From positions 1 through 64,000 of the forward strand of contig CAUJHJ010000017.1 of assembly GCA_963204835.1 (NCBI GenBank): DNA of 64,000 nt, written 5' to 3'. The translations under genes were made by a program, and so were the position numbers. Below are positions 33,081 through 41,316 of the stretch, piece after piece; positions within the stretch are counted from its first letter, which is position 1; every line of letters begins with the position of its first letter. This DNA is from Pseudomonadota bacterium (GTDB taxonomy: Bacteria; Pseudomonadota; Gammaproteobacteria; Steroidobacterales; Steroidobacteraceae). Below the pieces are notes generated by a model. That model had not been told where the DNA came from and did no database searches. It saw only the letters and a program-made list of their open reading frames with translations.

Positions 33081-33552
33081 TGAAGTCCATCGCGCAGGCG
33101 TGCCGCTCGTCGGCCGGGTGGTGCTCGCGTGCGGTCTCGCGCCAGGCGCCCGCATCGAAGGCCGGCAGGCGAGCATCTCCTTCGACGTCCGCAACGACGG
33201 CCGTGAGGTGCACGCGATCCGCGTGCGGGATCGCAAGCGCATAGATTTCGGCGCCGCCGATCACCATCAGCTCGTCCTGCGCCAGCGCCAGCGCTTCATC
33301 GAGCGAGTGCACCACGATGGCGCCCTCAGCCCGGAATGACGGGTCGCGGGTCATCACGAGGTTGCTGCGGCCGGGCAGCGGCCTGCCGATCGACTCCCAG
33401 GTGCGCCGGCCCATCAGGATCGGCTTGCCCATCGTGAGCGCCTTGAAGCGCCGCAGGTCGTCGGGCAGGCGCCACGGCAGGGCGCCGTCGCGGCCGATCA
33501 CGCCGTTGCGCGCCATCGCGACGACCAGCGTGATCGCCGGTCGCCCGCTCAC
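33052..33552 (-). CDS. folA: Dihydrofolate reductase
   Basis: It regenerates tetrahydrofolate after ThyA. The 166 residues start ITLVVAMARNGVIGRDGALPW, with LPDDLRRFK (the catalytic acidic residue), GRRTWESIG, PLPGRSNLVMTR and MVIGGAEIYALA. The start is GTG 33552, overlapping the SET gene stop (GTGA); an in-frame extension further upstream lies inside the SET gene and lacks DHFR similarity. The unit thyA-SET-folA is a thyA-folA pair with one gene inserted. Confidence 0.96.
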   Translation of the reverse strand: MSGRPAITLVVAMARNGVIGRDGALPWRLPDDLRRFKALTMGKPILMGRRTWESIGRPLPGRSNLVMTRDPSFRAEGAIVVHSLDEALALAQDELMVIGGAEIYALAIPHADRVHLTAVVADVEGDARLPAFDAGAWRETAREHHPADERHACAMDFITLERRAGH

Positions 33553-34097
33553 CTTCCGGCGCGCCGACCGGGCTTCTTCGCCGCGCCCTGCTTCGCCACG
33601 CGCTTCCTCGCCGGCTTCTTGAGCCGCTTCTTTGGCCGCTTCGCGGGCCACAGCATGGTACCGCGGCAGCTGCCCGCGCCGCAGCGGCAGGCGAACACCT
33701 CGTCGACATTCTCCGGATCGTCGTCGTCGCGGCCGATCTGGTAGTCGTACTTCAGCTCCTCACCCGGCTGGATCGTGCGGATCGCCTCGATGAACACGCG
33801 CCGGTCCTCGATCACCGACTCGCAGTTCGGGTCGCAGCCGTGGTTGATGAAGCGGGCCTCGTTGCCGTCCACACCCGCATCGATCACGACGCCGCGATCG
33901 ACGATGAAGAGGAAGGTATGGCCGTCATCCGCGTCCTTCAGCTCGTAGCGGTCATCGGCCACCTTGTGCGAGATGCGCTCGCCGAGGTATTCGACGACGC
34001 GCGTGCCCTTGCGGATCCTGCGCTTCGCGAACACGCCGAGCCCGTGCACCTTCGAGCGGCGCACCGTATAGAGGGAGGACTTGCGGACGACTGCCAT
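33549..34097 (-). CDS. SET-domain lysine methyltransferase-like protein with basic tail
   Basis: 182 residues. The SET domain spans about 8-121: VHGLGVFAKRRIRKGTRVVEYLGE, FINHGCDPNCES (84-94) and the catalytic-tyrosine region LKYDYQIG. A post-SET zinc site follows, C137-x-C139-x4-C144 with C92 as likely fourth ligand. Residues 152-182 are a Lys/Arg-rich tail like a histone or DNA-binding tail. The motifs needed for SAM-dependent lysine methylation are present; the target is unknown. SD GGAAG precedes the ATG. It lies between thyA and folA and overlaps folA by GTGA. Confidence 0.93.
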   Translation of the reverse strand: MAVVRKSSLYTVRRSKVHGLGVFAKRRIRKGTRVVEYLGERISHKVADDRYELKDADDGHTFLFIVDRGVVIDAGVDGNEARFINHGCDPNCESVIEDRRVFIEAIRTIQPGEELKYDYQIGRDDDDPENVDEVFACRCGAGSCRGTMLWPAKRPKKRLKKPARKRVAKQGAAKKPGRRAGR

Positions 34098-34106
34098 GGA
34101 CTTCCT

Positions 34107-34901
34107 TCAGACTGCGACCGGCGCCTTGATGGCCGGATGGTGGTGGTAGTTGCGGAACTCGAAGTCCTCGAACTCATAGCTGAAGATCGAGGGCGGGCGG
34201 CGCCGGATCGCGAGCGTCGGCGGCGCGAGCGGCGCGCGCGCGAGCTGCTCTTGCGCCTGATCGAGGTGGTTGAGGTACAGGTGCGTGTCACCACCCGTCC
34301 AGATGAACTCGCCCACGCCGAGGTCGCACTGCTGCGCGACCATGTGGGTGAGGAGCGCATAGGAGGCGATGTTGAACGGCACGCCGAGGAACAGGTCGGC
34401 GCTGCGCTGGTAAAGCTGGCAGGAAAGGCGGCCGTTCGCGACATAGAACTGGAACAGCGCATGGCAGGGCAGCAGCGCCATGTGATCGAGTTCGCCGACA
34501 TTCCAGGCACTCACGAGGATGCGGCGCGAGTCGGGGTTCGTGCGCAGGTCGTCGATCACGCGCGCAATCTGGTCGACATGCCCGCCCCCCGGCGCAGGCC
34601 ACGAGCGCCACTGCTTGCCGTACACCGGGCCGAGCTCGCCGGCCGCATCGGCCCATTCGTCCCAGATGGTGACGCCGTGCTCGCGCAGCCACGCCACGTT
34701 CGTATCGCCGCGCAGGAACCACAGCAGCTCGTACACGACCGATTTCAGGTGCACGCGCTTCGTGGTCACGAGCGGAAAGCCGCGCGCGAGGTCGAAGCGC
34801 ATCTGGCAGCCGAAGAGCGAACGCGTGCCCGTCCCCGTGCGGTCGGACTTCAGCGCCCCTTCGTCGCGGACGCGCCGCAGCAACTCGAGATAGGCAAGCA
34901 T
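34107..34901 (-). CDS. thyA: Thymidylate synthase
   Basis: It makes dTMP from dUMP with methylene-THF. At 264 residues it is the size of E. coli ThyA, with the catalytic cysteine at C146 ([12 protein letters not shown]), [19 protein letters not shown] and the C-terminal IKAPVAV. A perfect TATAAT lies 11 bases before the ATG with no SD, suggesting a very short leader. It heads a unit with the SET gene and folA. Confidence 0.98.
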   Translation of the reverse strand: MLAYLELLRRVRDEGALKSDRTGTGTRSLFGCQMRFDLARGFPLVTTKRVHLKSVVYELLWFLRGDTNVAWLREHGVTIWDEWADAAGELGPVYGKQWRSWPAPGGGHVDQIARVIDDLRTNPDSRRILVSAWNVGELDHMALLPCHALFQFYVANGRLSCQLYQRSADLFLGVPFNIASYALLTHMVAQQCDLGVGEFIWTGGDTHLYLNHLDQAQEQLARAPLAPPTLAIRRRPPSIFSYEFEDFEFRNYHHHPAIKAPVAV

Positions 34902-34912
34902 GTGAAGGGTTG

Positions 34913-34918
34913 ATTATA
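34913..34918 (-). promoter_or_regulatory. -10 element of thyA (candidate)
   Basis: Consensus TATAAT on the minus strand, 11 bases from the thyA ATG. The expected transcript start leaves about five untranslated bases. No -35 match stands out at 16-18 bp. Confidence 0.5.
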
Positions 34919-34979
34919 GCCGGGCGCGAGACATAATCGCGCCGGCGGCCCGTTGAGCCCCCGTTCAGGTTGTACCGCC

Positions 34980-34985
34980 TAGAAT
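34980..34985 (+). promoter_or_regulatory. -10 element of the glycine-zipper lipoprotein gene (candidate)
   Basis: TAGAAT, 31 bases before the ATG at 35017, in the divergent gap with thyA. The -35 position is unconvincing. Confidence 0.35.
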
Positions 34986-35016
34986 CTCCCCGACCTTTTC
35001 CAGCAGGACATTTCCG

Positions 35017-35934
35017 ATGCTCAAGCACCGTTCTCCGTTCCAGTTCGCCGCCCTCTTCCTCGCAGGCGCAAGCCTCGCCGCACTCACGGCCTGCGGCGGC
35101 TCCGCGCCGGCGCCCGCCACCGACGCCGCCGCGCCACCAGCCGCCACCGGCCCGACGGAGGCTGAGCGCGCCGCGGAACTCGCCGCCCGCGAACAGGACC
35201 TGGCGACGCGCGAGAACGATCTCGCGAAGAAGGAACTCGAGCAGAAGGAACAGGACCTCGCCCGCCAGCAGGCGGAGCTCGCCGCTCAGCAGGAAGCGCT
35301 CGCGAAGCAGGTTGCAGCGGCCAAGGCCGCGGCGGCGAAGTCGGCCGCTGCCAAGGCGGCCGCTGCCAAGGCCACGACGACGAAGAAGCCGTCCCAGCAG
35401 GCGGCGAAGCCGGCCCCGGTCAAGCTCCTCGTCCCCAGTGGCACGAACCTGACGCTGGCGCTGTCGTCGGCCGTCTCGACCAAGACCGCGAAGCCGGGAG
35501 ACACGATCGGCGCCATCGTGGTGTCCGATGTCCTGGTCGGCGGCAAGGTCGCGATTCCCGCGGGCTCACGCGCCTGGGGCGGCGTGACGAACGTGGTATC
35601 GGGCAGCAACAAGATCGGCGGCGTGCCGGTCCTCGGGCTGCACTTCGACATGCTCGAGCTGCCGGACGGCCAGCAGTTCGCCGTGAACGGCGACTTCCAG
35701 CAGCAGGGCCGCAGCGACACGGGCCGTGACACCGCCAAGATCCTCGGCGGAGCGGCGGCCGGCGCGGTGATCGGCCATCAGGTCGACAACAGCGACAAGG
35801 GCAAGGTCATCGGCGGCCTGATCGGCGGCGCGGCGGGCGCACTCGCGGCGAAGAAGACCGGCGCCGAAGTGGAACTGCCGCAGGACGCGACGCTCGTGAT
35901 CGCGACCGGCGCGCCGATCGAGGTGGTTCGCTAA
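35017..35934 (+). CDS. Glycine-zipper lipoprotein with coiled coil
   Basis: 305 residues. Lipobox LTAC (Cys26) and an Ala/Pro linker lead into a long charged coiled coil (about 47-100, EQDLATRENDLAKKELEQKE) and an Ala/Lys-rich hinge. A beta domain (VPSGTNLTLALSSAVSTKTAKPGDTI) is followed by a glycine-zipper hairpin at about 245-285 (ILGGAAAGAVIGHQVD ... VIGGLIGGAAGALAAKKTG). The architecture suggests an outer-membrane-anchored protein reaching across the periplasm; function unknown. It is transcribed against its neighbours and splits the usual lgt-thyA pair. Its TAA overlaps the lgt stop. Confidence 0.85.
   Translation: MLKHRSPFQFAALFLAGASLAALTACGGSAPAPATDAAAPPAATGPTEAERAAELAAREQDLATRENDLAKKELEQKEQDLARQQAELAAQQEALAKQVAAAKAAAAKSAAAKAAAAKATTTKKPSQQAAKPAPVKLLVPSGTNLTLALSSAVSTKTAKPGDTIGAIVVSDVLVGGKVAIPAGSRAWGGVTNVVSGSNKIGGVPVLGLHFDMLELPDGQQFAVNGDFQQQGRSDTGRDTAKILGGAAAGAVIGHQVDNSDKGKVIGGLIGGAAGALAAKKTGAEVELPQDATLVIATGAPIEVVR
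35341..35370 (+). repeat. Two copies of a 15-bp in-frame repeat (Ala/Lys hinge)
   Basis: Two adjacent 15-mers ending GGCCGCTGCCAAG differ only at their first base. They encode SAAAK-AAAAK in the hinge after the coiled coil. Slippage could change hinge length without breaking the frame. Confidence 0.7.
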
Positions 35935-36728
35935 GCGGCGGCGCGGTTGCCCGAAGGCTCGCCGCGCCGGTAGGCGTACGCGAGCATGGCCCCTCCGGCC
36001 AGCAGCATCGGCAGCGAAAGCAACTGGCCCATCGTGAGCCAGTGGTCCGCGAAATAGCCGATCTGCTGGTCGGGGATGCGCCAGAACTCGACCAGCATGC
36101 GCGCGAGGCTGTAGACCACGAGGAAGAGGCCCGAGGGCGCGAGCCGCGGCCGTGGCTTCGCCGTGAACCACCACAGGATCGCGAACAGCAGCAGCCCTTC
36201 GAGCGCGGCCTCATAGAGCTGGGTCGCATGGCGCACGACGCCGTCAACCTCGAATCCCCAGGGCACGGTCGTCACGCTGCCCCAGAGCTCGCCATTGATG
36301 AAATTGCCGATGCGCCCGGCGCACAGGCCGATGCCCGGCAGCGGCGCCATGAAGTCGAATACGTCGGCGACCCGGCGCCTGCGCCGCCACGCGAAGATCG
36401 CGACCGCGACCAGCACGCCGATCAAGCCGCCATGGAATGACATCCCGCCCTGCGTGATCTTGAGCGGGTAGAAGGGGTCTTCCGCCCAGTAGCCGAGCCC
36501 GTAAAAGAACACATAGCCGATGCGCCCGCCGAGGATTACGCCGAGCATGGCGAAGAAGATCACGTCGTCGACGTCCTGCGCCACCCAGGTCGAACCCGGT
36601 CGCGCCGCCCGGCGGCGCGCAAGCCACCAGGCCGCAGCGAAGCCGATGAGATACATGATGCCGTACCAGCGCACGGCGAGCGGGCCGACCTGGAAGGCGA
36701 TGGGATCGAAGCCGGGATAGTGCAGCAT
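35931..36728 (-). CDS. lgt: Prolipoprotein diacylglyceryl transferase
   Basis: The first enzyme of lipoprotein maturation, acting on the several lipoproteins in this window. The 265-residue polytopic membrane protein shows HPGFDPIAFQ-like start (YPGFDPIAFQVGPLAVRWYG), GGMSFHGGLIG and the Lgt signature GRIGNFINGELWG. TAAACT lies six bases before the ATG. The stop overlaps the convergent lipoprotein stop. In many proteobacteria thyA follows lgt directly; here one inverted gene intervenes. Confidence 0.97.
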   Translation of the reverse strand: MLHYPGFDPIAFQVGPLAVRWYGIMYLIGFAAAWWLARRRAARPGSTWVAQDVDDVIFFAMLGVILGGRIGYVFFYGLGYWAEDPFYPLKITQGGMSFHGGLIGVLVAVAIFAWRRRRRVADVFDFMAPLPGIGLCAGRIGNFINGELWGSVTTVPWGFEVDGVVRHATQLYEAALEGLLLFAILWWFTAKPRPRLAPSGLFLVVYSLARMLVEFWRIPDQQIGYFADHWLTMGQLLSLPMLLAGGAMLAYAYRRGEPSGNRAAA

Positions 36729-36734
36729 GCGGCG

Positions 36735-36740
36735 AGTTTA
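36735..36740 (-). promoter_or_regulatory. Candidate -10 of lgt, leaderless spacing
   Basis: TAAACT on the minus strand ends six bases before the lgt ATG. The match to TATAAT is 4 of 6; it is reported because of the recurring six-base spacing. Confidence 0.35.
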
Positions 36741-36753
36741 GGCCGTATTCACG

Positions 36754-37935
36754 CTAGGCGGCGAGCACGCGGCAGAAGATGGCCTTCAGGTAGCGTGTTT
36801 CCGGAATCGCGGGGTGGACCGGATGATCGGCCGCCTGGCCACCGACCGCGACCACCTGCACGAAGCGCGATACCTGGCGCGCGGCGGACTGGATCGCCGT
36901 GAGCAGGTCGCCCTCGGCGAGATGCCAGGAGCAGGAACAGGACACGAGCAGGCCGTCGTCGTCGAGGAGGCGCAGCGCGAGCTGGTTCAGCTTGCGGTAG
37001 GCCGCCTGCGCCTTCGGCAGGTCCTTGCGCCGCTTTGCGAACGCGGGCGGGTCGAGCACTATGGCGTCGAAACGGCGCCCCGCCGCGACGAGCGACTCCA
37101 GGACCTCGAACGCATCGCCCTTGAGCGCCTCGAGCGCGAGGCCGTGCCGCTCGGCGTTGCGGCTCGCCGCCGCGAGCGCACTGGCCGAGGCGTCCACGCA
37201 GGCTGCCTCCCGCGCGCCGTGTTTCAGGGCGGTCACGGCCCACGCTCCCGCGTAGGAACAGACGTCGAGCACGCGCGCATCGCGCGGCAACAGTTCGCGA
37301 AAGCGCGCACGATTGGCGGCCTGGTCGTAGAACCAGCCCGTCTTCTGGCCCTGGCCGAGCGGTGCCGTGAACTCGATGCCATTCTCGACGAGCTCGAGTT
37401 CCTCCGGCTGCCTGCCGAACGCGACCGTGAGCTCCTTCGGCAGCTGCTCGAGGTCGCGCGCTCCCGTGTCGTTCTTCCATACGAACGCCTGCGGCGCGAC
37501 AACCTCGCGGATCCCAGCCTCGATATCGGCCTTGCGCGCCTCCATGCCCGCGGTCGCGATCTGCCCGACCGCCACGTCGCCGTAGCGATCGACGATCAGG
37601 CCGGGCAGCTCGTCGGATTCGCCGAAGACGAGCCGGTAATGCGGCGTCGGATGCAGGCGTGCCCGCAGGCGCTGCGCGCGCTCGATGCGCGAGGCGAGGA
37701 AGGCGGCATCCGGCGCGCGCCGCTCGTCGCGCGACAGCAATCGCGCGCTGATCAGTGCGTGCGGATTGACGTAGGCGTAGCCGAGGAAGACATCGCGATC
37801 GGACACGACGCGCGCGGTGAGGCCAGGCGTGAACGCGGCCAGCGGCGTGCTGGCGGTGTCCACCTCGTTGCTGAACACCCACGCGTGGCCGGCGCGAAGC
37901 CGGCGGTCTTCGCCTTTTTTCAAGCGCAACAGCAT
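36754..37935 (-). CDS. Class I rRNA methyltransferase, RlmI-like (23S C1962-C5)
   Basis: 393 residues. The N-terminal PUA-like domain ([22 protein letters not shown]) is followed by an EEHEA-type beta hairpin and a Rossmann methyltransferase domain with [13 protein letters not shown], the acidic VDAS and the NPPY-like VLDPPAFAK, then VSCSCSWHL supplying the catalytic cysteine. These match RlmI, which makes m5C1962 in E. coli 23S rRNA. RlmI-like is more secure than the exact target. TAGAAT six bases before ATG 37935 suggests a leaderless transcript. Confidence 0.9.
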   Translation of the reverse strand: MLLRLKKGEDRRLRAGHAWVFSNEVDTASTPLAAFTPGLTARVVSDRDVFLGYAYVNPHALISARLLSRDERRAPDAAFLASRIERAQRLRARLHPTPHYRLVFGESDELPGLIVDRYGDVAVGQIATAGMEARKADIEAGIREVVAPQAFVWKNDTGARDLEQLPKELTVAFGRQPEELELVENGIEFTAPLGQGQKTGWFYDQAANRARFRELLPRDARVLDVCSYAGAWAVTALKHGAREAACVDASASALAAASRNAERHGLALEALKGDAFEVLESLVAAGRRFDAIVLDPPAFAKRRKDLPKAQAAYRKLNQLALRLLDDDGLLVSCSCSWHLAEGDLLTAIQSAARQVSRFVQVVAVGGQAADHPVHPAIPETRYLKAIFCRVLAA

Positions 37936-37940
37936 TCACG

Positions 37941-37947
37941 TATTCTA
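37941..37947. promoter_or_regulatory. TATTCTA, overlapping -10 elements for rlmI-like and DUF255 genes (candidate)
   Basis: On the minus strand TAGAAT (37947-37942) ends six bases before the methyltransferase ATG. On the plus strand TATTCT (37941-37946) ends seven bases before the DUF255 ATG. The two start codons are only 18 bp apart, so both mRNAs would be leaderless or nearly so. Confidence 0.5.
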
Positions 37948-37953
37948 CCCGAC

Positions 37954-40020
37954 ATGACGAACGCGCTGTCCCGTGAAACGAGCCCCTACCTGCTGCAGCA
38001 CGCGGACAACCCGGTGCACTGGTATCCCTGGGGCGCCGAGGCCCTGGCGCTCGCGCGGGACAGCGGCAAGCCGATCCTCCTGTCGATCGGCTATTCGGCC
38101 TGCCACTGGTGCCACGTCATGGCGCACGAGTCGTTCGAGGATCCGGCGACCGCACAGTCGATGAATGAGCTGTTCGTGAACGTGAAGGTCGATCGCGAGG
38201 AGCGGCCCGACCTCGACCGGATCTACCAGATCGCGCAGCAGATGCTGACGCAGCGCGGCGGTGGCTGGCCGCTCACGATGTTCCTCGCGCACGACGACCA
38301 GCGGCCTTTTTTCGGCGGCACCTATTTTCCGCCGGTGGCGCGCCACGGCCTGCCCGCGTTCCGCGACCTTCTCGCGCGGGTCGCCGAGTACTACCACGGG
38401 CATCGCGAGGAACTGCGCAAGCAGAACGACGCCCTGATGGATGCCTTCGCGACGCTCGAATCGCCGCCCGTCGATGCGGCCATGGTGCTGACCGATGCGC
38501 CGCTGACGGCATTTCGCAGCCAGATCGAGCGTTCCTTCGACCGTGCGCACGGCGGCTTCGGCGGAGCGCCGAAGTTTCCCCACCCGACCTCGGTCGAGCG
38601 GCTGATGCGCGACTGGCACGCCACGGCGGGCACACCCGAGCCCGACCTGCATGCGCTCTTCATGGCCACCCTGACGCTCACGCGCATGGCCGAGGGCGGT
38701 ATCTTCGACCACCTCGGCGGCGGCTTCTGCCGTTACAGCGTCGATGAGAAGTGGATGATCCCGCACTTCGAGAAGATGCTGTACGACAACGGCGCCCTGC
38801 TCGCGAACTACGCGGGCGCCGCGGTCGCCACGGGCGAGGCGCTGTTCGCCCGCACCGCCGCGCAGACCGCCGCATGGCTGCTCGCCGACATGCAGTCACC
38901 CGAAGGCGGTTTCTGGTCGAGCCGCGACGCCGATTCGGAAGGCCACGAGGGACGCTACTACGCCTGGACCGCCGAGCAAGTGCGGGCGGCGCTCGATGTG
39001 CGCGAGTATGCCGCTTTCGCGGCACGCTACGGCCTCGATCGCGCGCCGAACTTCGAAGGCGCCTGGCACCTGTACGCGAGCCGCGGCATCGAGGACATCG
39101 CCGCCGCGCGCGGCGAGCCGGTCGATGCCGTCACGGCGACCATCGATGCGGCGCGGGCGAAGCTGCACGCGGTGCGCGAGCACCGCGTGCCGCCGGCGCG
39201 CGACGAGAAAGTACTGACCGCGTGGAACGCCATGGCGATCCGCGGCCTCGCGGTGGCGGCGCGTGCGCTCGAGCAGCCCGCGTACGCGGAGGCGGCCACG
39301 CGGGCACTCGACTTCCTGCGCAGCAAGCTGTGGCAGGGCGGCCGGCTGCTCGCCACGTACAAGGACGGGCGGGCGCACCTGAACGCCTACCTCGACGACT
39401 ACGCCCTGCTCGCCGATGCGACCCTCGAACTGCTGCAGGTCCGCTGGCGCGGCGAGGACCTGGAGTTTGCGCGCGCGCTGCTCGAGGCCATGCTCGAGCA
39501 CTTCGAGGACCGCGACGCCGGCGGGTTCTGGTTCACCTCGCACGACCACGAGCGGCTGATCCACCGCTCGAAGGTCTTCTCGGACGATGCCACGCCCTGC
39601 GGCAACGGCGTGGCGGCCACGGTCCTGCAGCGCATGGGCTACCTGCTCGGCCAACCGCGCTGGCTCACGGCCGCCGAGCGCGGCCTGCGCGCCGGATGGA
39701 GCGGCGTCTCGCGCCAGCCGCAGGCGCATGCCTCGATGCTGACCGCACTCGAGGAATACCTCGCGGCGCCGCAGATCGTGATCCTGCGCGGCGATGCGCG
39801 CGAGATCGGCCGCTGGCAGCGCGAGCTCGCGCGCCTCTACGCGCCACGCCGGATCACGCTCGCGATTCCCGCCGATGCGACCGGCCTGCCCGCCGCCCTG
39901 GCCGACAAGGTCGCGCGGGGACCGGCCACGGCATATCTCTGCCGTGGCAGTACCTGCAGCGCGCCGATCGACGACCTCAGCGCGCTGCTGCGGAACCTGC
40001 GCCTCGCGCTGTCGCCCTGA
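37954..40020 (+). CDS. DUF255 thioredoxin-domain protein (YyaL/SPATA20 family)
   Basis: 688 residues. The N-terminal thioredoxin-like domain starts [24 protein letters not shown] and has the CxxC in [16 protein letters not shown] and GGWPLTMFL. The rest is an alpha/alpha six-barrel typical of GlcNAc 2-epimerase/cellulase-like folds ([41 protein letters not shown]). It is conserved from bacteria to mammals (SPATA20), with no settled biochemical role. Its last 44 bp overlap the convergent ridA-like gene. Confidence 0.92.
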   Translation: MTNALSRETSPYLLQHADNPVHWYPWGAEALALARDSGKPILLSIGYSACHWCHVMAHESFEDPATAQSMNELFVNVKVDREERPDLDRIYQIAQQMLTQRGGGWPLTMFLAHDDQRPFFGGTYFPPVARHGLPAFRDLLARVAEYYHGHREELRKQNDALMDAFATLESPPVDAAMVLTDAPLTAFRSQIERSFDRAHGGFGGAPKFPHPTSVERLMRDWHATAGTPEPDLHALFMATLTLTRMAEGGIFDHLGGGFCRYSVDEKWMIPHFEKMLYDNGALLANYAGAAVATGEALFARTAAQTAAWLLADMQSPEGGFWSSRDADSEGHEGRYYAWTAEQVRAALDVREYAAFAARYGLDRAPNFEGAWHLYASRGIEDIAAARGEPVDAVTATIDAARAKLHAVREHRVPPARDEKVLTAWNAMAIRGLAVAARALEQPAYAEAATRALDFLRSKLWQGGRLLATYKDGRAHLNAYLDDYALLADATLELLQVRWRGEDLEFARALLEAMLEHFEDRDAGGFWFTSHDHERLIHRSKVFSDDATPCGNGVAATVLQRMGYLLGQPRWLTAAERGLRAGWSGVSRQPQAHASMLTALEEYLAAPQIVILRGDAREIGRWQRELARLYAPRRITLAIPADATGLPAALADKVARGPATAYLCRGSTCSAPIDDLSALLRNLRLALSP

Positions 40021-40450
40021 CCGCGACGCCGAGCACCTCGAAACGCGCGCCGCGCAGCAGCGGGCCGCTGCCGATGAAGGCGCGTGCCGGAAAGCCGCCC
40101 TTGAAATAGCCGCGGTAGACACCGTTGAAGGTGTCGTAGCGCGACAGGTCCGAGCAGAACACGGTCACCGACACGAGGTCGTCCATCGTGAAGCCCGCGG
40201 CCTCGACCGTACGCTTCACGCCGTCCATCACGAGGCGTGCCTCGAGTTCCACGTCGGCAGGCGCCTGCTGGGTCTTCGGGTCGAGCCCGAGGTGCCCCGC
40301 CACATAGAGGGTGTCACCGACACGCACGCCGTCGCTGAAGGGCAATGGCGTGCCAGGACGCGGCTCGACGACGTTCTGCCGCTCGCCAGCCTGTGCCGCC
40401 ACCGCCCCGCACAGGATGAGGGCCGCTGTCGCAAGGATCGTCGTTCGCAT
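39977..40450 (-). CDS. Exported RidA/YjgF family protein
   Basis: 157 residues: a signal peptide ([16 protein letters not shown]) followed by a RidA-like domain ([62 protein letters not shown]). The C-terminal active-site arginine region of true RidA deaminases (R105 in E. coli) is not clearly kept, so deaminase activity is uncertain. A near-perfect SD supports ATG 40450. The periplasmic location is unusual compared with cytosolic RidA. Confidence 0.85.
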   Translation of the reverse strand: MRTTILATAALILCGAVAAQAGERQNVVEPRPGTPLPFSDGVRVGDTLYVAGHLGLDPKTQQAPADVELEARLVMDGVKRTVEAAGFTMDDLVSVTVFCSDLSRYDTFNGVYRGYFKGGFPARAFIGSGPLLRGARFEVLGVAVRATARGAGSAAAR

Positions 40451-40456
40451 GATGCT

Positions 40457-40464
40457 TCCTCCTT
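40457..40464 (-). promoter_or_regulatory. Near-perfect Shine-Dalgarno of the exported RidA gene
   Basis: AAGGAGGA on the minus strand, six bases before the ATG at 40450. It fixes the start and the signal peptide, and contrasts with the SD-less starts elsewhere in the window. Confidence 0.75.
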
Positions 40465-40467
40465 CGA

Positions 40468-40914
40468 TTACCGGATGTCGAGCGAGCGCCTCAGGGCCGC
40501 CGCCAGACCAGCGAATGCGGCGGCGTCGAAGGCCGCGGCCTGCGACCAGTCGTAGGCCCAGGGCTGCGCGGTGCGCAGCGCCGGCGGTTCGTCCGCAAAG
40601 CGCGGGATCACATGCGCATGCAGCGCCGGCTCCACGTTGCCGAAGATCGCGTAGTTGATGCGCACCGCGCCGGTCGTCGCGAGCAGGGCGTCGCCGAGCC
40701 GCGTCATGTCGGCCAGGAACTGCGCGCGCGCAGCGTCCTGCAGCGAATTGAGCTGCGGGACGACGGGGTCGGGCAACAGGAGCAGGTAACCGCGCACGAA
40801 CTGCTGCGCGCCGAACAAGGCCCAGCCCGATGGGACGCGCGCCAGCACCCTCGGCTCGCGGCCAGCGCGCGCGGCCTCGACATCGCGATGGATGACGGTT
40901 TGGGTGCCGCTCAT
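40468..40914 (-). CDS. HIT-family nucleotide hydrolase/transferase-like protein
   Basis: 148 residues with the HIT core: FVRGYLLLLPDPVVPQLNSL, YAIFGNVEPALHAHVIPRF. The triad reads H-A-H-V-I-P, so the third histidine of the H-x-H-x-H consensus is absent, as in some distant HIT members. Substrate unknown. ATG 40914 overlaps the DUF486 stop (ATGA); the ridA-like gene follows 17 bp later. Confidence 0.82.
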   Translation of the reverse strand: MSGTQTVIHRDVEAARAGREPRVLARVPSGWALFGAQQFVRGYLLLLPDPVVPQLNSLQDAARAQFLADMTRLGDALLATTGAVRINYAIFGNVEPALHAHVIPRFADEPPALRTAQPWAYDWSQAAAFDAAAFAGLAAALRRSLDIR

Positions 40915-41252
40915 GACCGGAAGATGAAGTAGACGGCGCCGACGATGCAGAGCGCCGCCCAAAGGAAATCGAGCTTCAGGGGCTGGCGCATGTAAAGCAC
41001 CGCGAAGGGCACGAACACGGCAAGCGTGATCACTTCCTGCAGGATCTTCAACTGGCCGAGTGACAGTTCGCCGTAGCCGATGCGGTTGGCCGGCACCTGC
41101 AGCAGGTATTCGAAGAGCGCGATGCCCCAGCTCGCGAATGCCGCGAGGTACCACGGCCGGCTCGCGAGATTCTTCAGGTGCGCGTACCACGCGAAAGTCA
41201 TGAAGACGTTCGACAGCACGAGCAGCGCGGTGGTTGGAACGATCGCCGGCAT
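40911..41252 (-). CDS. DUF486 / DMT-superfamily membrane protein
   Basis: 113 residues with four predicted membrane helices: TALLVLSNVFMTFAWYAHLK, YLAAFASWGIALFEYLLQVPANRIGYG, LGQLKILQEVITLAVFVPFAVLYM, and LDFLWAALCIVGAVYFIFR. These are the DUF486 signatures. Function unknown; it resembles half of a drug/metabolite transporter. ATG 41252 begins at the first helix; the longer frame overlaps nothing conserved. Confidence 0.9.
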   Translation of the reverse strand: MPAIVPTTALLVLSNVFMTFAWYAHLKNLASRPWYLAAFASWGIALFEYLLQVPANRIGYGELSLGQLKILQEVITLAVFVPFAVLYMRQPLKLDFLWAALCIVGAVYFIFRS

Positions 41253-41316
41253 CAGCCGCCCCCCGGGTGACCCGCGCATTCTCGCGGGCGCGGCACGCGG
41301 GATCAATCCGCGGCCG

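Noticed and set aside
33549-34097. SET gene as a recently acquired eukaryotic gene
   Set aside because: Codon use and base composition look like the neighbours, and it is translationally coupled to folA, so recent transfer is not supported by what can be seen.
36814-37953. 380-codon upstream extension of the DUF255 frame
   Set aside because: Lies antisense to the RlmI-like gene and is compositionally shadow. The family begins at 37954.
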